Assembly (NCBI GenBank): GCA_927417275.1 | Contig: CAKMJV010000053.1 | Span: 1-50,216, forward strand | Source: an uncultured Clostridia bacterium | GTDB taxonomy: Bacteria; Bacillota; Clostridia; Peptostreptococcales; Acidaminobacteraceae | Direction of reading: 5' to 3' | DNA: 50,216 bases | Shown: in pieces, positions 8,839-18,957 of the stretch | How the letters are laid out: each line of letters begins with the position of its first letter | Numbering within the stretch: position 1 is the first letter of the stretch | Position numbers and translations under genes: made by a program | The notes under the pieces: generated by a model | What the model saw: only the letters and a program-made list of their open reading frames with translations | Databases searched by the model: none | Told to the model about the DNA's origin: nothing

Positions 8839-9903
8839 ATGGCTAAGGTACTTATGAAAGGCAATGAAGCAATAGGCGCAGCAGCGATTAGAGCAGGTTG
8901 TAAATATTTCTTCGGATATCCAATTACACCACAAAACGAATTACCTGAATATATGTCAAAAGAAATGCCAAAAGTTGGCGGCGTATTTCTTCAAGCGGAG
9001 AGTGAAGTTTCGGCGATTAACATGGTTTATGGCGCTGCTGGTGCTGGTGCACGTGTTATGACTTCCTCATCATCACCAGGTATTGCACTTAAACAAGAAG
9101 GCATCACTTATATCGCTGGTGCAGAACTTCCATGTGTCATCGTTAATATCGTTCGTGGCGGTCCTGGACTTGGTGGTATTCAACCAGCTCAGTCCGATTA
9201 TAATCAAGTGACAAGAGGCGGCGGTAATGGCGATTACAAACTGCTTGTTTATGCGCCTGCGAACTTACAAGAAATGGTCGACTTGATGCAAGAAGCGTTT
9301 GATGCTGCGGATTACTATAGAAATCCTGTAATGATGGTAGGCGACGGTATGATCGGACAAATGATGGAGCCTATCGAATTTAGAGAGATGCCATCGCGTT
9401 TTGAACTACCAGGTAAAGAATGGGCAACCACGGGTACAAAAGGACTAAGAAAACCAAATATCATCAACTCTTTGGCACTTGATCCAGCTGAACTTGAAAG
9501 ACACAATATTCATCTACAAGCGAAATACGATGCCATGAAAGCAGACGAAGTGAAGTATGAAGCCTATAACATGGAAAATGCAGAACTCGTAATCGTAGCA
9601 TATGGCACAACTTCGAGAATTGTTAGAAATGCAATAATAGATTTAAAAGAACAAGGCATTAATGTTGGACTTATTCGTCCGATCACTCTATGGCCTTTCC
9701 CTGAAAAAGCATTTGATTTGGTGCCAAAGGATTGTAAAGGTCTTTTATCCGTTGAAATGTCAATGGGCCAAATGGTTGACGATGTAAAAATCGCATCAAA
9801 TGGCAGATGGCCAGTTCACTTCTATGGTCGTGCAGGCGGTATGATTCCTACACCTGAAGGTGTCATGGAAAAAGTGAAAGCATTGGTTGGAGGTGCAAAA
9901 TAA
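8839..9903 (+). CDS. 2-oxoacid:ferredoxin oxidoreductase, alpha subunit (VorB-like)
   Basis: This subunit carries the pyrimidine-binding and transketolase-C-like domains of a 2-oxoacid ferredoxin oxidoreductase, which decarboxylates a 2-oxoacid to acyl-CoA. Seen motifs are GYPITPQNELPEYM, the QAESE loop and GGPGLGGIQPAQSD. The start is the ATG at 8839 after GGGAGG (354 residues); the longer frame would run into the ferredoxin gene. The overall form resembles the VorB annotation (3-methyl-2-oxobutanoate dehydrogenase) more than pyruvate oxidoreductase, and the kinase/Ptb neighbours support branched-chain substrates, though 2-oxoglutarate or indolepyruvate cannot be excluded. Confidence 0.88.
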   Translation: MAKVLMKGNEAIGAAAIRAGCKYFFGYPITPQNELPEYMSKEMPKVGGVFLQAESEVSAINMVYGAAGAGARVMTSSSSPGIALKQEGITYIAGAELPCVIVNIVRGGPGLGGIQPAQSDYNQVTRGGGNGDYKLLVYAPANLQEMVDLMQEAFDAADYYRNPVMMVGDGMIGQMMEPIEFREMPSRFELPGKEWATTGTKGLRKPNIINSLALDPAELERHNIHLQAKYDAMKADEVKYEAYNMENAELVIVAYGTTSRIVRNAIIDLKEQGINVGLIRPITLWPFPEKAFDLVPKDCKGLLSVEMSMGQMVDDVKIASNGRWPVHFYGRAGGMIPTPEGVMEKVKALVGGAK

Positions 9904-10649
9904 TGTCAGTTGTATTTAAAAAGACGAGCGGATTAACCGAAAAAGAAACCCATTACTGTCCGGGTTGTACACACGGTATTATTCATAGATTAGTAGGCGA
10001 AGTATTAGAAGAACTCGATGTACTAGGCGAAACAATCGGTGTTGCGCCAGTTGGCTGTTCTGTACTAGCATACGACTACTTTAACTGCGACATGCACGAA
10101 GCGTCACATGGTAGAGCACCAGCAGTAGCAACAGGTATTAAACGCGTGCATCCAGACAAAGTGGTTTTCACTTATCAAGGCGATGGCGACTTAGCATCTA
10201 TAGGAACGGCTGAAATCGTCCACGTAGCACACCGTGGCGAAAAGATTACGACGATTTTTGTCAACAATGCCATTTACGGCATGACAGGTGGCCAAATGGC
10301 ACCTACGACACTAATCGGTCAACGTGCAACTACTGCACCTTTAGGCAGAACAGCTGAGCATTCTGGAATGCCACTTAGAGTGTCTGAAATGCTTGCAACG
10401 ATAGATGGTGCAGCATATGTTGAACGTGTGTCAGTAGATACACCTGCGAACATTAGAAAAACGAAAAAAGCAATCAAAGAAGCATTCCAATGCCAAATTG
10501 ATAGAAAAGGGTTTTCAATCGTAGAAGTACTTTCAACTTGCCCGACGAACTGGGGAATGACGCCGATCGATTCGCTTAAATGGTTGGCAGATAACTTAAT
10601 CCCTTATTATCCTTTGGGTAACTTTAGAAGACCAGGGGAGGTAAAATAG
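9903..10649 (+). CDS. 2-oxoacid:ferredoxin oxidoreductase, beta (TPP-binding) subunit
   Basis: The 248-residue subunit has the TPP-binding signature GDGDLASIGTAE followed by NNAIYGMTGGQMAPTT. The N-terminal CPGCTHG motif is typical of the beta chain. It overlaps the alpha gene by one base (TAATG), so translation is coupled. Function: binds thiamine diphosphate, attacks the 2-oxoacid carbonyl and hands electrons to the Fe-S subunit. Lengths and the MTGGQMAPTT segment match VOR/KOR beta chains. Confidence 0.92.
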   Translation: MSVVFKKTSGLTEKETHYCPGCTHGIIHRLVGEVLEELDVLGETIGVAPVGCSVLAYDYFNCDMHEASHGRAPAVATGIKRVHPDKVVFTYQGDGDLASIGTAEIVHVAHRGEKITTIFVNNAIYGMTGGQMAPTTLIGQRATTAPLGRTAEHSGMPLRVSEMLATIDGAAYVERVSVDTPANIRKTKKAIKEAFQCQIDRKGFSIVEVLSTCPTNWGMTPIDSLKWLADNLIPYYPLGNFRRPGEVK

Positions 10650-11192
10650 ATGTTAAATGAAAGAGTAATCTGTGCTGGCTTTGGTGGTCAAGGTGTTATG
10701 TTGATGGGTCAACTTATTTCATATGCAGGTATGTTAGAAGGCAAAGAAGTTTCATGGTTGCCGTCTTATGGACCTGAAATGCGTGGTGGAACGGCAAACT
10801 GTAGTGTTATGATCTCAGAAAGACCAATCGGTTCGCCTGTAATCACAGATGATGCCACTGTGGCAATCGTTATGAACTTACCATCACTAGATAAATTTCA
10901 ACCCGATGTACAAGCAGGCGGGAAACTGTTAATTAACAGCTCACTCATCGAGAAAAAAGCATCTCGATCTGATATTGTTGCTTATTATGTTCCTGCAAAC
11001 GAAATTGCAAATGAGTTGGGTAACTCACGTGTTGCAAACATGGTTATGCTGGGTGCGTTTTTAGAGTTAACTAAAACCGTAACGGTTGAATCGGTTTTAA
11101 AAGCACTTGCAAAAACCTTTGGAGAATCAAAAGGACATTTAATGGCAGTTAATGAAGAAGCGCTTAAAAAAGGCGCAGAAGCAATCAAGTAA
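10650..11192 (+). CDS. 2-oxoacid:ferredoxin oxidoreductase, gamma subunit
   Basis: The 180-residue protein opens with the gamma-subunit signature GFGGQGVMLMGQLISYAGM and contains SYGPEMRGGTANCSVMIS, which belongs to the CoA-binding gamma domain. It abuts the beta stop codon (TAGATG) behind GGGGAGG. It completes a four-subunit enzyme and is the last gene before a rho-independent terminator, defining a seven-catalytic-subunit plus ATPase operon of about 6.4 kb from the sigma-54 promoter. Confidence 0.92.
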   Translation: MLNERVICAGFGGQGVMLMGQLISYAGMLEGKEVSWLPSYGPEMRGGTANCSVMISERPIGSPVITDDATVAIVMNLPSLDKFQPDVQAGGKLLINSSLIEKKASRSDIVAYYVPANEIANELGNSRVANMVMLGAFLELTKTVTVESVLKALAKTFGESKGHLMAVNEEALKKGAEAIK

Positions 11193-11200
11193 TTAAAGTG

Positions 11201-11234
11201 AGGCGTTTGGTGTTTATCATCAAACGTCTTTTTA
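11201..11234 (+). terminator. Terminator of the sigma-54 buk-ptb-buk-vor operon
   Basis: GGCGTTTGGTG and CATCAAACGTC pair around a TTTAT loop (two G-U pairs) and are followed by TTTTT. It lies 9 bp after the gamma subunit stop. Confidence 0.8.
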
Positions 11235-11316
11235 TGTGCAAATTTTGTATACATAGATTGATGCACGCATTAAAATATGAGATAATGAAAAGCGAAGTTT
11301 ACGTAAGGAGATTTTG

Positions 11317-12327
11317 ATGAGGGATTTCATACAAGCGTTTCTGTTGATTTTTATCGCTGAGATGGGGGATAAAACGCAAATTATGGCGATGGCTTTTGCC
11401 ACGCAATTTAAAATAAAGCAAATCTTAATTGGCGTATGGATTGGCTCGTTTTTAAATCATGGACTTGCGATATTGCTTGGGTCTATGTTGACACAGTTTA
11501 TACCGTTAGATGCGTTACAATTGGTAGCAGGGGTTTTATTCATCGCTTTTGGTTTGCTGTCGTTATCGATTGCTGAAAAGGATGAATCCACTCAAAATGC
11601 TAAAAGATATGGCGCTATTTTCACAGTTGCACTTGCCTTTTTCTTAGGTGAATTAGGGGACAAAACGCAGTTGACAGCACTTACATTGTCCACACAATCA
11701 ACGCAGCCATTTTTCACTTTGATGGGCACTGTTTTCGGGATGGTGGTCGTCAGTTCAATCGGGATATTCGTCGGGGCGAAATTGGGCAATAAAATACCAG
11801 AACCCGTGATTCGTATCGCGGCATTTTTAATCTTTATGACATTTGGTCTTGGAAAAATCATCACATCAGAATATGTGCAAAGTATGGGGATGACCTTTAT
11901 GGTGCTTCTATTGGGTATTATCATCAGTTTGACCGTCTTCAGAGGCTTAATTTTTAGGCGACAATTACATGAAATTCGGGTATCCGCCTTAAAACTTCAA
12001 GCAGAAGATTTGAAAAATTACAAAGAAGCGCTAAAAGCCACGGTGGATCATATGTGTAAAGGTTGTGAGGTTTGTAGCAACCACATATGTTTGGTGGGTT
12101 ACATGAAAACATTGCTATCAGAGAAAGTGACCAATCATCCGCTGGATCCACTGGTATTGGAATCCTTTAAAAACGATGCTTTTGATGTGAGCAAAGCAAA
12201 GCAAGTTATGATGCTTTTAGAGGCATATTATGAAAAATATCCTGAAGATCGCAGACACAATTCCGAACTTATGATGATAGAGGCGATAATTTTACGCATT
12301 TTGGCACACGATAACATACAACTGTAA
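11317..12327 (+). CDS. GDT1/UPF0016 family transporter with Cys-rich C-terminal extension
   Basis: The N-terminal ~200 residues form six membrane helices with the two family signatures E-x-G-D-K-T (EMGDKTQ near residue 15 and ELGDKTQ near residue 113). GDT1/TMEM165/MneA proteins move Mn2+ or Ca2+. Unusually, about 125 further residues follow: a predicted soluble, charged region with CKGCEVCSNHIC (near residues 247-258), absent from typical 190-230 residue members. The start is ATG 11317 with AAGGAG six bases upstream; a TTG one codon earlier is possible. The extension might bind metal and sense or gate transport; this is inference. Confidence 0.85.
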   Translation: MRDFIQAFLLIFIAEMGDKTQIMAMAFATQFKIKQILIGVWIGSFLNHGLAILLGSMLTQFIPLDALQLVAGVLFIAFGLLSLSIAEKDESTQNAKRYGAIFTVALAFFLGELGDKTQLTALTLSTQSTQPFFTLMGTVFGMVVVSSIGIFVGAKLGNKIPEPVIRIAAFLIFMTFGLGKIITSEYVQSMGMTFMVLLLGIIISLTVFRGLIFRRQLHEIRVSALKLQAEDLKNYKEALKATVDHMCKGCEVCSNHICLVGYMKTLLSEKVTNHPLDPLVLESFKNDAFDVSKAKQVMMLLEAYYEKYPEDRRHNSELMMIEAIILRILAHDNIQL

Positions 12328-12357
12328 CATAAATAATAGACAGTGAGAGGAAAAATA

Positions 12358-13707
12358 ATGGGTAGATTATTTGGAACAGACGGTGTAAGGGGTATAGCAA
12401 ATCTAGAACTTACCACAGATTTGGCGATGAACTTAGGTAAGTATGGTGCACATGTTATTACACAAGGCAAAGAAAAAGCTAAAATATTAGTGGGTAAAGA
12501 CACGCGTTTATCAGGCGATATGCTCGAAAACGCATTAATTGCTGGAATATTATCGACAGGTTGTGACGTCATAAAGGTAGGCGTAATACCCACACCAGCC
12601 ATCGCAAAACTGGTAAAGTCTTTAGGCGCAGATGCAGGTGTTATGATTTCTGCATCGCATAATCCGATTGAATATAATGGCATAAAATTTTTTAACGCTG
12701 AGGGCTTGAAATTATCGGATACCATAGAAGATGAAATCGATAATTGTCTCGCTCAAAATAAAGGCTTAGAATATCCAACGGGTATAAATCTCGGACACGT
12801 TAAGATCTATGACCAAGCGGAAACGGATTATATAGAATACATCTTGAGTACTTTAGAGGGACTTTCATTAGAGGGTTTAAAAGTGGCGATTGATTGTGCC
12901 AATGGTGCTGCTTTCGAAGTTGCCCCTACAGCACTTAATGCGCTTGATGCAAAAGTATATTCCATACATCATGAACCCGATGGTACAAACATCAACGAGA
13001 ATTGTGGCTCGACACATCTGGGTGATTTGAAGAAATTTGTAAGTGTCGTTATGGCAGATGTGGGACTCGCTTTTGATGGAGATGCAGATCGCCTGTTGGC
13101 AGTTGATGAAAATGGTGAATTGGTCGATGGCGATAAAATCATGGCGATTTGTGGCAAGTTTTTGTCAGAACGTGGCGAACTTAAAGACAATACCATCGTA
13201 TCCACAGTGATGAGTAATCTCGGATTCGATATCGCACTGAAAGAAAACCAAATGACCAGCGTTAAAACGCAAGTGGGTGATCGATATGTACTTGAAGAGA
13301 TGCTGAATAACGGCTATCAATTAGGTGGAGAGCAGTCCGGTCATATCATATTTTTGGCGCATAATACCACAGGTGATGGATTGCTTACAGCGGTTCAATT
13401 GTTACGTGTTATGAAGGAATCGGGTAAAAAATTATCGGAACTTGCAGCGATGATGACCGTATATCCACAAGTGCTAAAAAATGCAAAAGTGTCCAACCAA
13501 AAAAAATACCGTTTCAATGAAAATGAAACGATATCGTCACGTATTAAGGAAATCGAAGAGCAGTTCCTAGGTAAAGGTCGCGTCTTGATACGACCATCGG
13601 GCACAGAGCCTCTAGTAAGGGTTATGATAGAGGGCGAAAATCAAGCAGAACTAGAAAAAGTTGCTATAGAACTTGTTCAGTTGATTGAAGCACAAATGAA
13701 TGACTAA
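12358..13707 (+). CDS. glmM: Phosphoglucosamine mutase
   Basis: Interconverts glucosamine-6-phosphate and glucosamine-1-phosphate for peptidoglycan precursors. The catalytic phosphoserine loop ISASHNP (Ser near residue 100), the metal loop DGDADR (about 240-245), the sugar-binding GEQSGHI and the phosphate-binding [12 protein letters not shown] are all intact. The start is ATG 12358 after GAGAGG, giving 449 residues, the normal length; the upstream in-frame ATG lacks a proper site. GlmM is known to bind and inhibit CdaA, whose gene lies about 10 kb upstream here. Its last 44 bp overlap the 3' end of mnmH on the other strand. Confidence 0.97.
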   Translation: MGRLFGTDGVRGIANLELTTDLAMNLGKYGAHVITQGKEKAKILVGKDTRLSGDMLENALIAGILSTGCDVIKVGVIPTPAIAKLVKSLGADAGVMISASHNPIEYNGIKFFNAEGLKLSDTIEDEIDNCLAQNKGLEYPTGINLGHVKIYDQAETDYIEYILSTLEGLSLEGLKVAIDCANGAAFEVAPTALNALDAKVYSIHHEPDGTNINENCGSTHLGDLKKFVSVVMADVGLAFDGDADRLLAVDENGELVDGDKIMAICGKFLSERGELKDNTIVSTVMSNLGFDIALKENQMTSVKTQVGDRYVLEEMLNNGYQLGGEQSGHIIFLAHNTTGDGLLTAVQLLRVMKESGKKLSELAAMMTVYPQVLKNAKVSNQKKYRFNENETISSRIKEIEEQFLGKGRVLIRPSGTEPLVRVMIEGENQAELEKVAIELVQLIEAQMND

Positions 13708-14725
13708 GCCAGTTTGAAAGATCTAAAGCGCATTGATCATAATCTGTCACATGAAAGACATGTGAAAAGGATTGTGCATCAATGCTTTTTTTATAAAGTG
13801 GATCATAGTGCCACTTGAGCAGTAATTCCGTAAACGTATCAAGATCATCTGATGCAAATGTCTTTTCAAGTTGCAAATAGACTTCAGAGGTTAAATAAGG
13901 CTTAATACGAGGCAGTCCTTGTGCCATACCACTTTTAAAATTTGAAGCGCCAGCGTAGTCTTTAATAAGGTTTTCAACTCTAAAAGCCATGTCGGCAGTG
14001 ATCAGTAAATAGGTGCCCATTTGAATTTTACTAAATAAATTTTTGGGAATAAAAACTTGACCAATTTTACGACTTTCCGATTCTACGAAGCAAAAAGGGG
14101 CATTTATATGAATAAGCTGCTCGTACAAATTGTTTTCAAAAGACTGAACACTTTGTATGCCATCTGTGCCAATGGCACCGAGATTTGATCCTTTATGGTT
14201 TGCAGCACCTTCAAGATCAAGTACAGGCAGATTCAACTTTTTAAGCGCGGTCAAAATATGTGTTTTTCCTACGCCAGTTAAACCGTTAAGCACGATGAAA
14301 GTTGGAAAGCCTTCTGGGGCTTGATTAATCGTCTTTAAAACTTCATTTCGATACGTTTTATACCCGCCTTGAAGCCAATAAACAGGTAAGTCAATGCTTT
14401 GAAAAAGCGATGCGATAGAACGGCTTCTGTAGCCACCGCGTGCACAATAGAATACGATTTTCTTCTCAGGGTGTTCAATTCTAAGTTTAAATAGTGTATC
14501 ATAAAATATATGCAGTTTTTCAGAGCCGTATTTCAGCCCTACGCGTTTGGCTTCTTCCACAGACGAGTTCTTATAAATCCACCCAACTTCATGGCGTTCA
14601 ATATCGTATAAAATCGGCATATTTATAGCGCCGATGATGTGTCCTTTTGCATATTCTGATTCACTTCTAACATCGATGTAGAGCGTTTCTAGATCTGCGG
14701 AAACATAAGGTATAGACTGATACAT
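13664..14725 (-). CDS. mnmH: tRNA 2-selenouridine synthase
   Basis: Replaces sulfur by selenium at the wobble 2-thiouridine of tRNA-Lys/Glu/Gln using selenophosphate. The N-terminal rhodanese domain (about 1-125) has the active Cys94 in [11 protein letters not shown]. The C-terminal half has a P-loop [10 protein letters not shown]. The start is at 14725, where GTAAGAGG lies 7 bases upstream; the long frame adds 30 residues without a ribosome site. Length 353 is normal. The gene implies a selD elsewhere. It converges on glmM with a 44-bp tail-to-tail overlap. Confidence 0.95.
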   Translation of the reverse strand: MYQSIPYVSADLETLYIDVRSESEYAKGHIIGAINMPILYDIERHEVGWIYKNSSVEEAKRVGLKYGSEKLHIFYDTLFKLRIEHPEKKIVFYCARGGYRSRSIASLFQSIDLPVYWLQGGYKTYRNEVLKTINQAPEGFPTFIVLNGLTGVGKTHILTALKKLNLPVLDLEGAANHKGSNLGAIGTDGIQSVQSFENNLYEQLIHINAPFCFVESESRKIGQVFIPKNLFSKIQMGTYLLITADMAFRVENLIKDYAGASNFKSGMAQGLPRIKPYLTSEVYLQLEKTFASDDLDTFTELLLKWHYDPLYKKSIDAQSFSHVFHVTDYDQCALDLSNWLSHSFVLQSTEQVL

Positions 14726-14851
14726 AATTTTTCCTCTTACTTGTGTCATATAAGACATCATAACATATTGTTGCCCTTTAAACCAGTTTGCAAGTGGCAA
14801 CACAACGAAAGTCAAAGACTAAAAATAATATTTGATATAAGGAGTATGAAG

Positions 14852-15946
14852 ATGAGATTAGTTAATATTGCTGACGTTGAACCGAATAGTATGATCGCAA
14901 AACCCGTTTATGATTCAAAACTTTCTCTATTAATAAATAAAGGTGTTAAATTAACACCAGGCATACTAAAAAAAATGATTGAATCAGATATTAGGCATTT
15001 GTATATTCAAGACAGTTACTCAGAGGGAATCATCCTGGAACCTATGATTTCAGATGAAATTAAACTTCAGGCCATAACGATCATGAAAGAGATTTATGAA
15101 TCTCAAGTACAAAAACAGAATCAAAATACGGATACACTAAGAGAAGCAACCATTAGAAAACTTAAGGACTTAGTAGATGATATCATCACAGAAATATACA
15201 GCAAAACAGATGAACGCTATTATAGTACCGAGTTTATGGGCGTTGAAATTTACCATTATAATCATGCAGTTGAAGTGATGATTTTAGCGCTACTCATCGG
15301 TAGAAAGCTCGGACTTGATCGAGAAAGACTGATTAAGCTAGGCATGGGTGCCATACTTGCCGACATCGGAAAATCCAGAGTCCCCCAAGAAATCCTCAAC
15401 AAAAAGGGCAAACTTGAACCACATGAATTTGAAGAAATGAAACGGCATGTGGATTATAGTTATCATATATTAAAAGAACTCACGGGACTCTCTTCTTTGT
15501 CCAGACAAATCGTGCTGTTGCATCATGAAAAACTGGATGGCTCAGGTTATCCAAATGGATTTTCTGGCGATCAGATACCACTGCTTGTACGTATAGCAAC
15601 GGTATGTGATATATTTAGTGCCATCGTAGCAGACAGAACCTATAACACCAGAATTTCAGTAGATACGGCGATCGAGATATTAAGGTCTGCAGCGCCACTT
15701 AAAATTGATCAAGATGTATTTGTCACGCTGTTACAAGTCATCGACATGTATCCTCCGGGTACATTGGTAGAACTGGGAAATGGCAAACTTTGCATCGTTA
15801 TTAGAAACAATCCCAACTCACCAACGCGTCCCGTGTTAAGAGAAATTATAATCGGGAAACCGGCTGATGTTTCTGAAGAAATCGACTTGATGAAAGAATT
15901 TACCTTATTTATTAAGAAAGTGGTGCCTAGACTTCCATCGGAATAA
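14852..15946 (+). CDS. HD-GYP domain protein with altered HD motif
   Basis: The N-terminal part (about 1-120) resembles a DUF3391-like region. The C-terminal part is an HD-GYP domain, the class that hydrolyses cyclic di-GMP. The HHE and GYP parts are present (LLHHEKLDGSGYP, residues about 224-234). The canonical LHDIGK, however, reads LADIGK (Ala170, Asp171), so a metal-binding His is missing. Catalysis may be weakened or lost, and the protein could be a c-di-GMP effector. The start is ATG 14852 because AAGGAG at 14839-14844 is 7 bases upstream; the ATG at 14846 is too close. It is divergent from mnmH. Confidence 0.82.
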   Translation: MRLVNIADVEPNSMIAKPVYDSKLSLLINKGVKLTPGILKKMIESDIRHLYIQDSYSEGIILEPMISDEIKLQAITIMKEIYESQVQKQNQNTDTLREATIRKLKDLVDDIITEIYSKTDERYYSTEFMGVEIYHYNHAVEVMILALLIGRKLGLDRERLIKLGMGAILADIGKSRVPQEILNKKGKLEPHEFEEMKRHVDYSYHILKELTGLSSLSRQIVLLHHEKLDGSGYPNGFSGDQIPLLVRIATVCDIFSAIVADRTYNTRISVDTAIEILRSAAPLKIDQDVFVTLLQVIDMYPPGTLVELGNGKLCIVIRNNPNSPTRPVLREIIIGKPADVSEEIDLMKEFTLFIKKVVPRLPSE

Positions 15947-15981
15947 TAAGTAGAAACAACATAAACAGATAAAAATGATGA

Positions 15982-17502
<1,521 letters not shown>

Positions 17503-17520
17503 TGGAATTTGGAGGCGTCG

Positions 17521-18957
17521 ATGTTCGATTGGGTCATTATAGGTGCAGGTGTAAGTGGGGCGTTAATCGCGCAACGACTTTCAGCGTATCCGCTTAAACT
17601 ATTAATCATAGAAAAAGAAAACGATGTGGCATGTGGCGCGACGAAAGCGAATTCGGCACTGATTCATGCGGGTTACGATGCGCCGTTTGATTCACTAAGG
17701 GGCAGGCTAAATGCAGAAGGCAATGCCATGTACGATGATTTAGCTGAGCTTCTAAAATTTCCATTTAAACGCATCGGTTCACTGGTGCTGGGTGTGGGTG
17801 CAGAGGATTATACCGCATTAACGAAACTTTATGAAAATGGTTTAAAGCTCAATATTCCTGGTCTTAAAATCTTGGATCAGTCACGTATTCATCAAATGGA
17901 ACCGAATATTGATCCTTCATTTGAATACGCACTTTATGCGCCAACTGCTGGTATCACAGAGCCGTGGGAGGTCGCCATCGCCGCGTGTGAATATGCCATG
18001 GATCAGGGTGCAAAACTATTACTGAATACCGAAGTGACTGAGATCGTGAAAATCGGTGAGCATTTTATCATTAATGGTGCTATAGAGACAAAAGGCATCA
18101 TTAATGCTGCGGGTGTCCATGCGGATGATATTTATCGCCTAATTGATGGTGAAATTTCGTTTGCCATAAGCCCAAGAAGAGGTGAATACTTTTTATTAGA
18201 TAAAGAAGCGGGTGGCCTTGTAAATCATATCCTTTTTACATGTCCGACGTATAAAGGCAAAGGGACGATTATCGCACCTACAGCACATGGAAACATCATC
18301 ATTGGCCCCAATTCAGAAAAAGTTGAAAAAGACTATGTAAACACCACGTTTGAGGGGTTACATGATGTGAAGCAAAATGCGCTTAAGATGGTACCAAATT
18401 GTCCGCTACACCTTAATATCGCAAATTTTTCAGGTGTTCGTGCTGAGCCTTCCACAGGTGATTTCATCATCGAAGAAAGCCGTATCCCAGGTTTTATTAA
18501 TGTTGCAGGCATCAAGTCACCTGGACTATCGGCAGCCCCAGCCATCGCGAAAATGGTAGAATCAATTGTAAGTGATATTCATAGTCGCCGAGGTACTGCA
18601 CTTGGTCCCATGATACAGACACCTATTTCTAGACGTGCAAGACTCCATTTCTCTGAACTTTCTGAAGCAGAGAAAATTAAGGCGATTGCCCAGGATGCGA
18701 AGCATGCACATATCGTCTGTAGATGCGAGCAAGTAACGGAAGCAGAAATTATAGATGCCATTCATCGGAACGCAGGGGCACGCACGCTTAATGGTGTAAA
18801 ACGTCGCGTCCGGCCAGGTGCTGGCAGATGCCAAGGGGGATTTTGCGGCCCCAAAGTGGTGGCAATATTAGCAAGAGAACTTGGCATCCATCGTAATGAA
18901 GTGGAACAGGAACGAAAAGGATCGTTTGTCCTTTCTGGAGGCGTGCAGGATGAATAA
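17521..18957 (+). CDS. GlpA-like glycerol-3-phosphate dehydrogenase with [2Fe-2S]-binding domain
   Basis: This flavoprotein has an N-terminal FAD-binding DAO fold (VIIGAGVSGALIAQRL). The C-terminal BFD-like domain carries four cysteines in CRCEQV and CQGGFC, typical of anaerobic GlpA and related LhgO-type dehydrogenases. It probably oxidises glycerol-3-phosphate to dihydroxyacetone phosphate and passes electrons to the next gene product. The start is ATG 17521 behind TTTGGAGG, 18 bp after glpK; the TTG-initiated longer frame overlaps that site. The 3' end overlaps the following gene by 8 bp. Substrate assignment rests mainly on the adjacent glpK. Confidence 0.85.
   Translation: MFDWVIIGAGVSGALIAQRLSAYPLKLLIIEKENDVACGATKANSALIHAGYDAPFDSLRGRLNAEGNAMYDDLAELLKFPFKRIGSLVLGVGAEDYTALTKLYENGLKLNIPGLKILDQSRIHQMEPNIDPSFEYALYAPTAGITEPWEVAIAACEYAMDQGAKLLLNTEVTEIVKIGEHFIINGAIETKGIINAAGVHADDIYRLIDGEISFAISPRRGEYFLLDKEAGGLVNHILFTCPTYKGKGTIIAPTAHGNIIIGPNSEKVEKDYVNTTFEGLHDVKQNALKMVPNCPLHLNIANFSGVRAEPSTGDFIIEESRIPGFINVAGIKSPGLSAAPAIAKMVESIVSDIHSRRGTALGPMIQTPISRRARLHFSELSEAEKIKAIAQDAKHAHIVCRCEQVTEAEIIDAIHRNAGARTLNGVKRRVRPGAGRCQGGFCGPKVVAILARELGIHRNEVEQERKGSFVLSGGVQDE

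Noticed and set aside
12301..12320. TTGGCAC near the end of the GDT1 gene, resembling a sigma-54 -24 element before glmM
   Set aside because: There is no GC 12 bp downstream of the GG, so the -12 element is missing.
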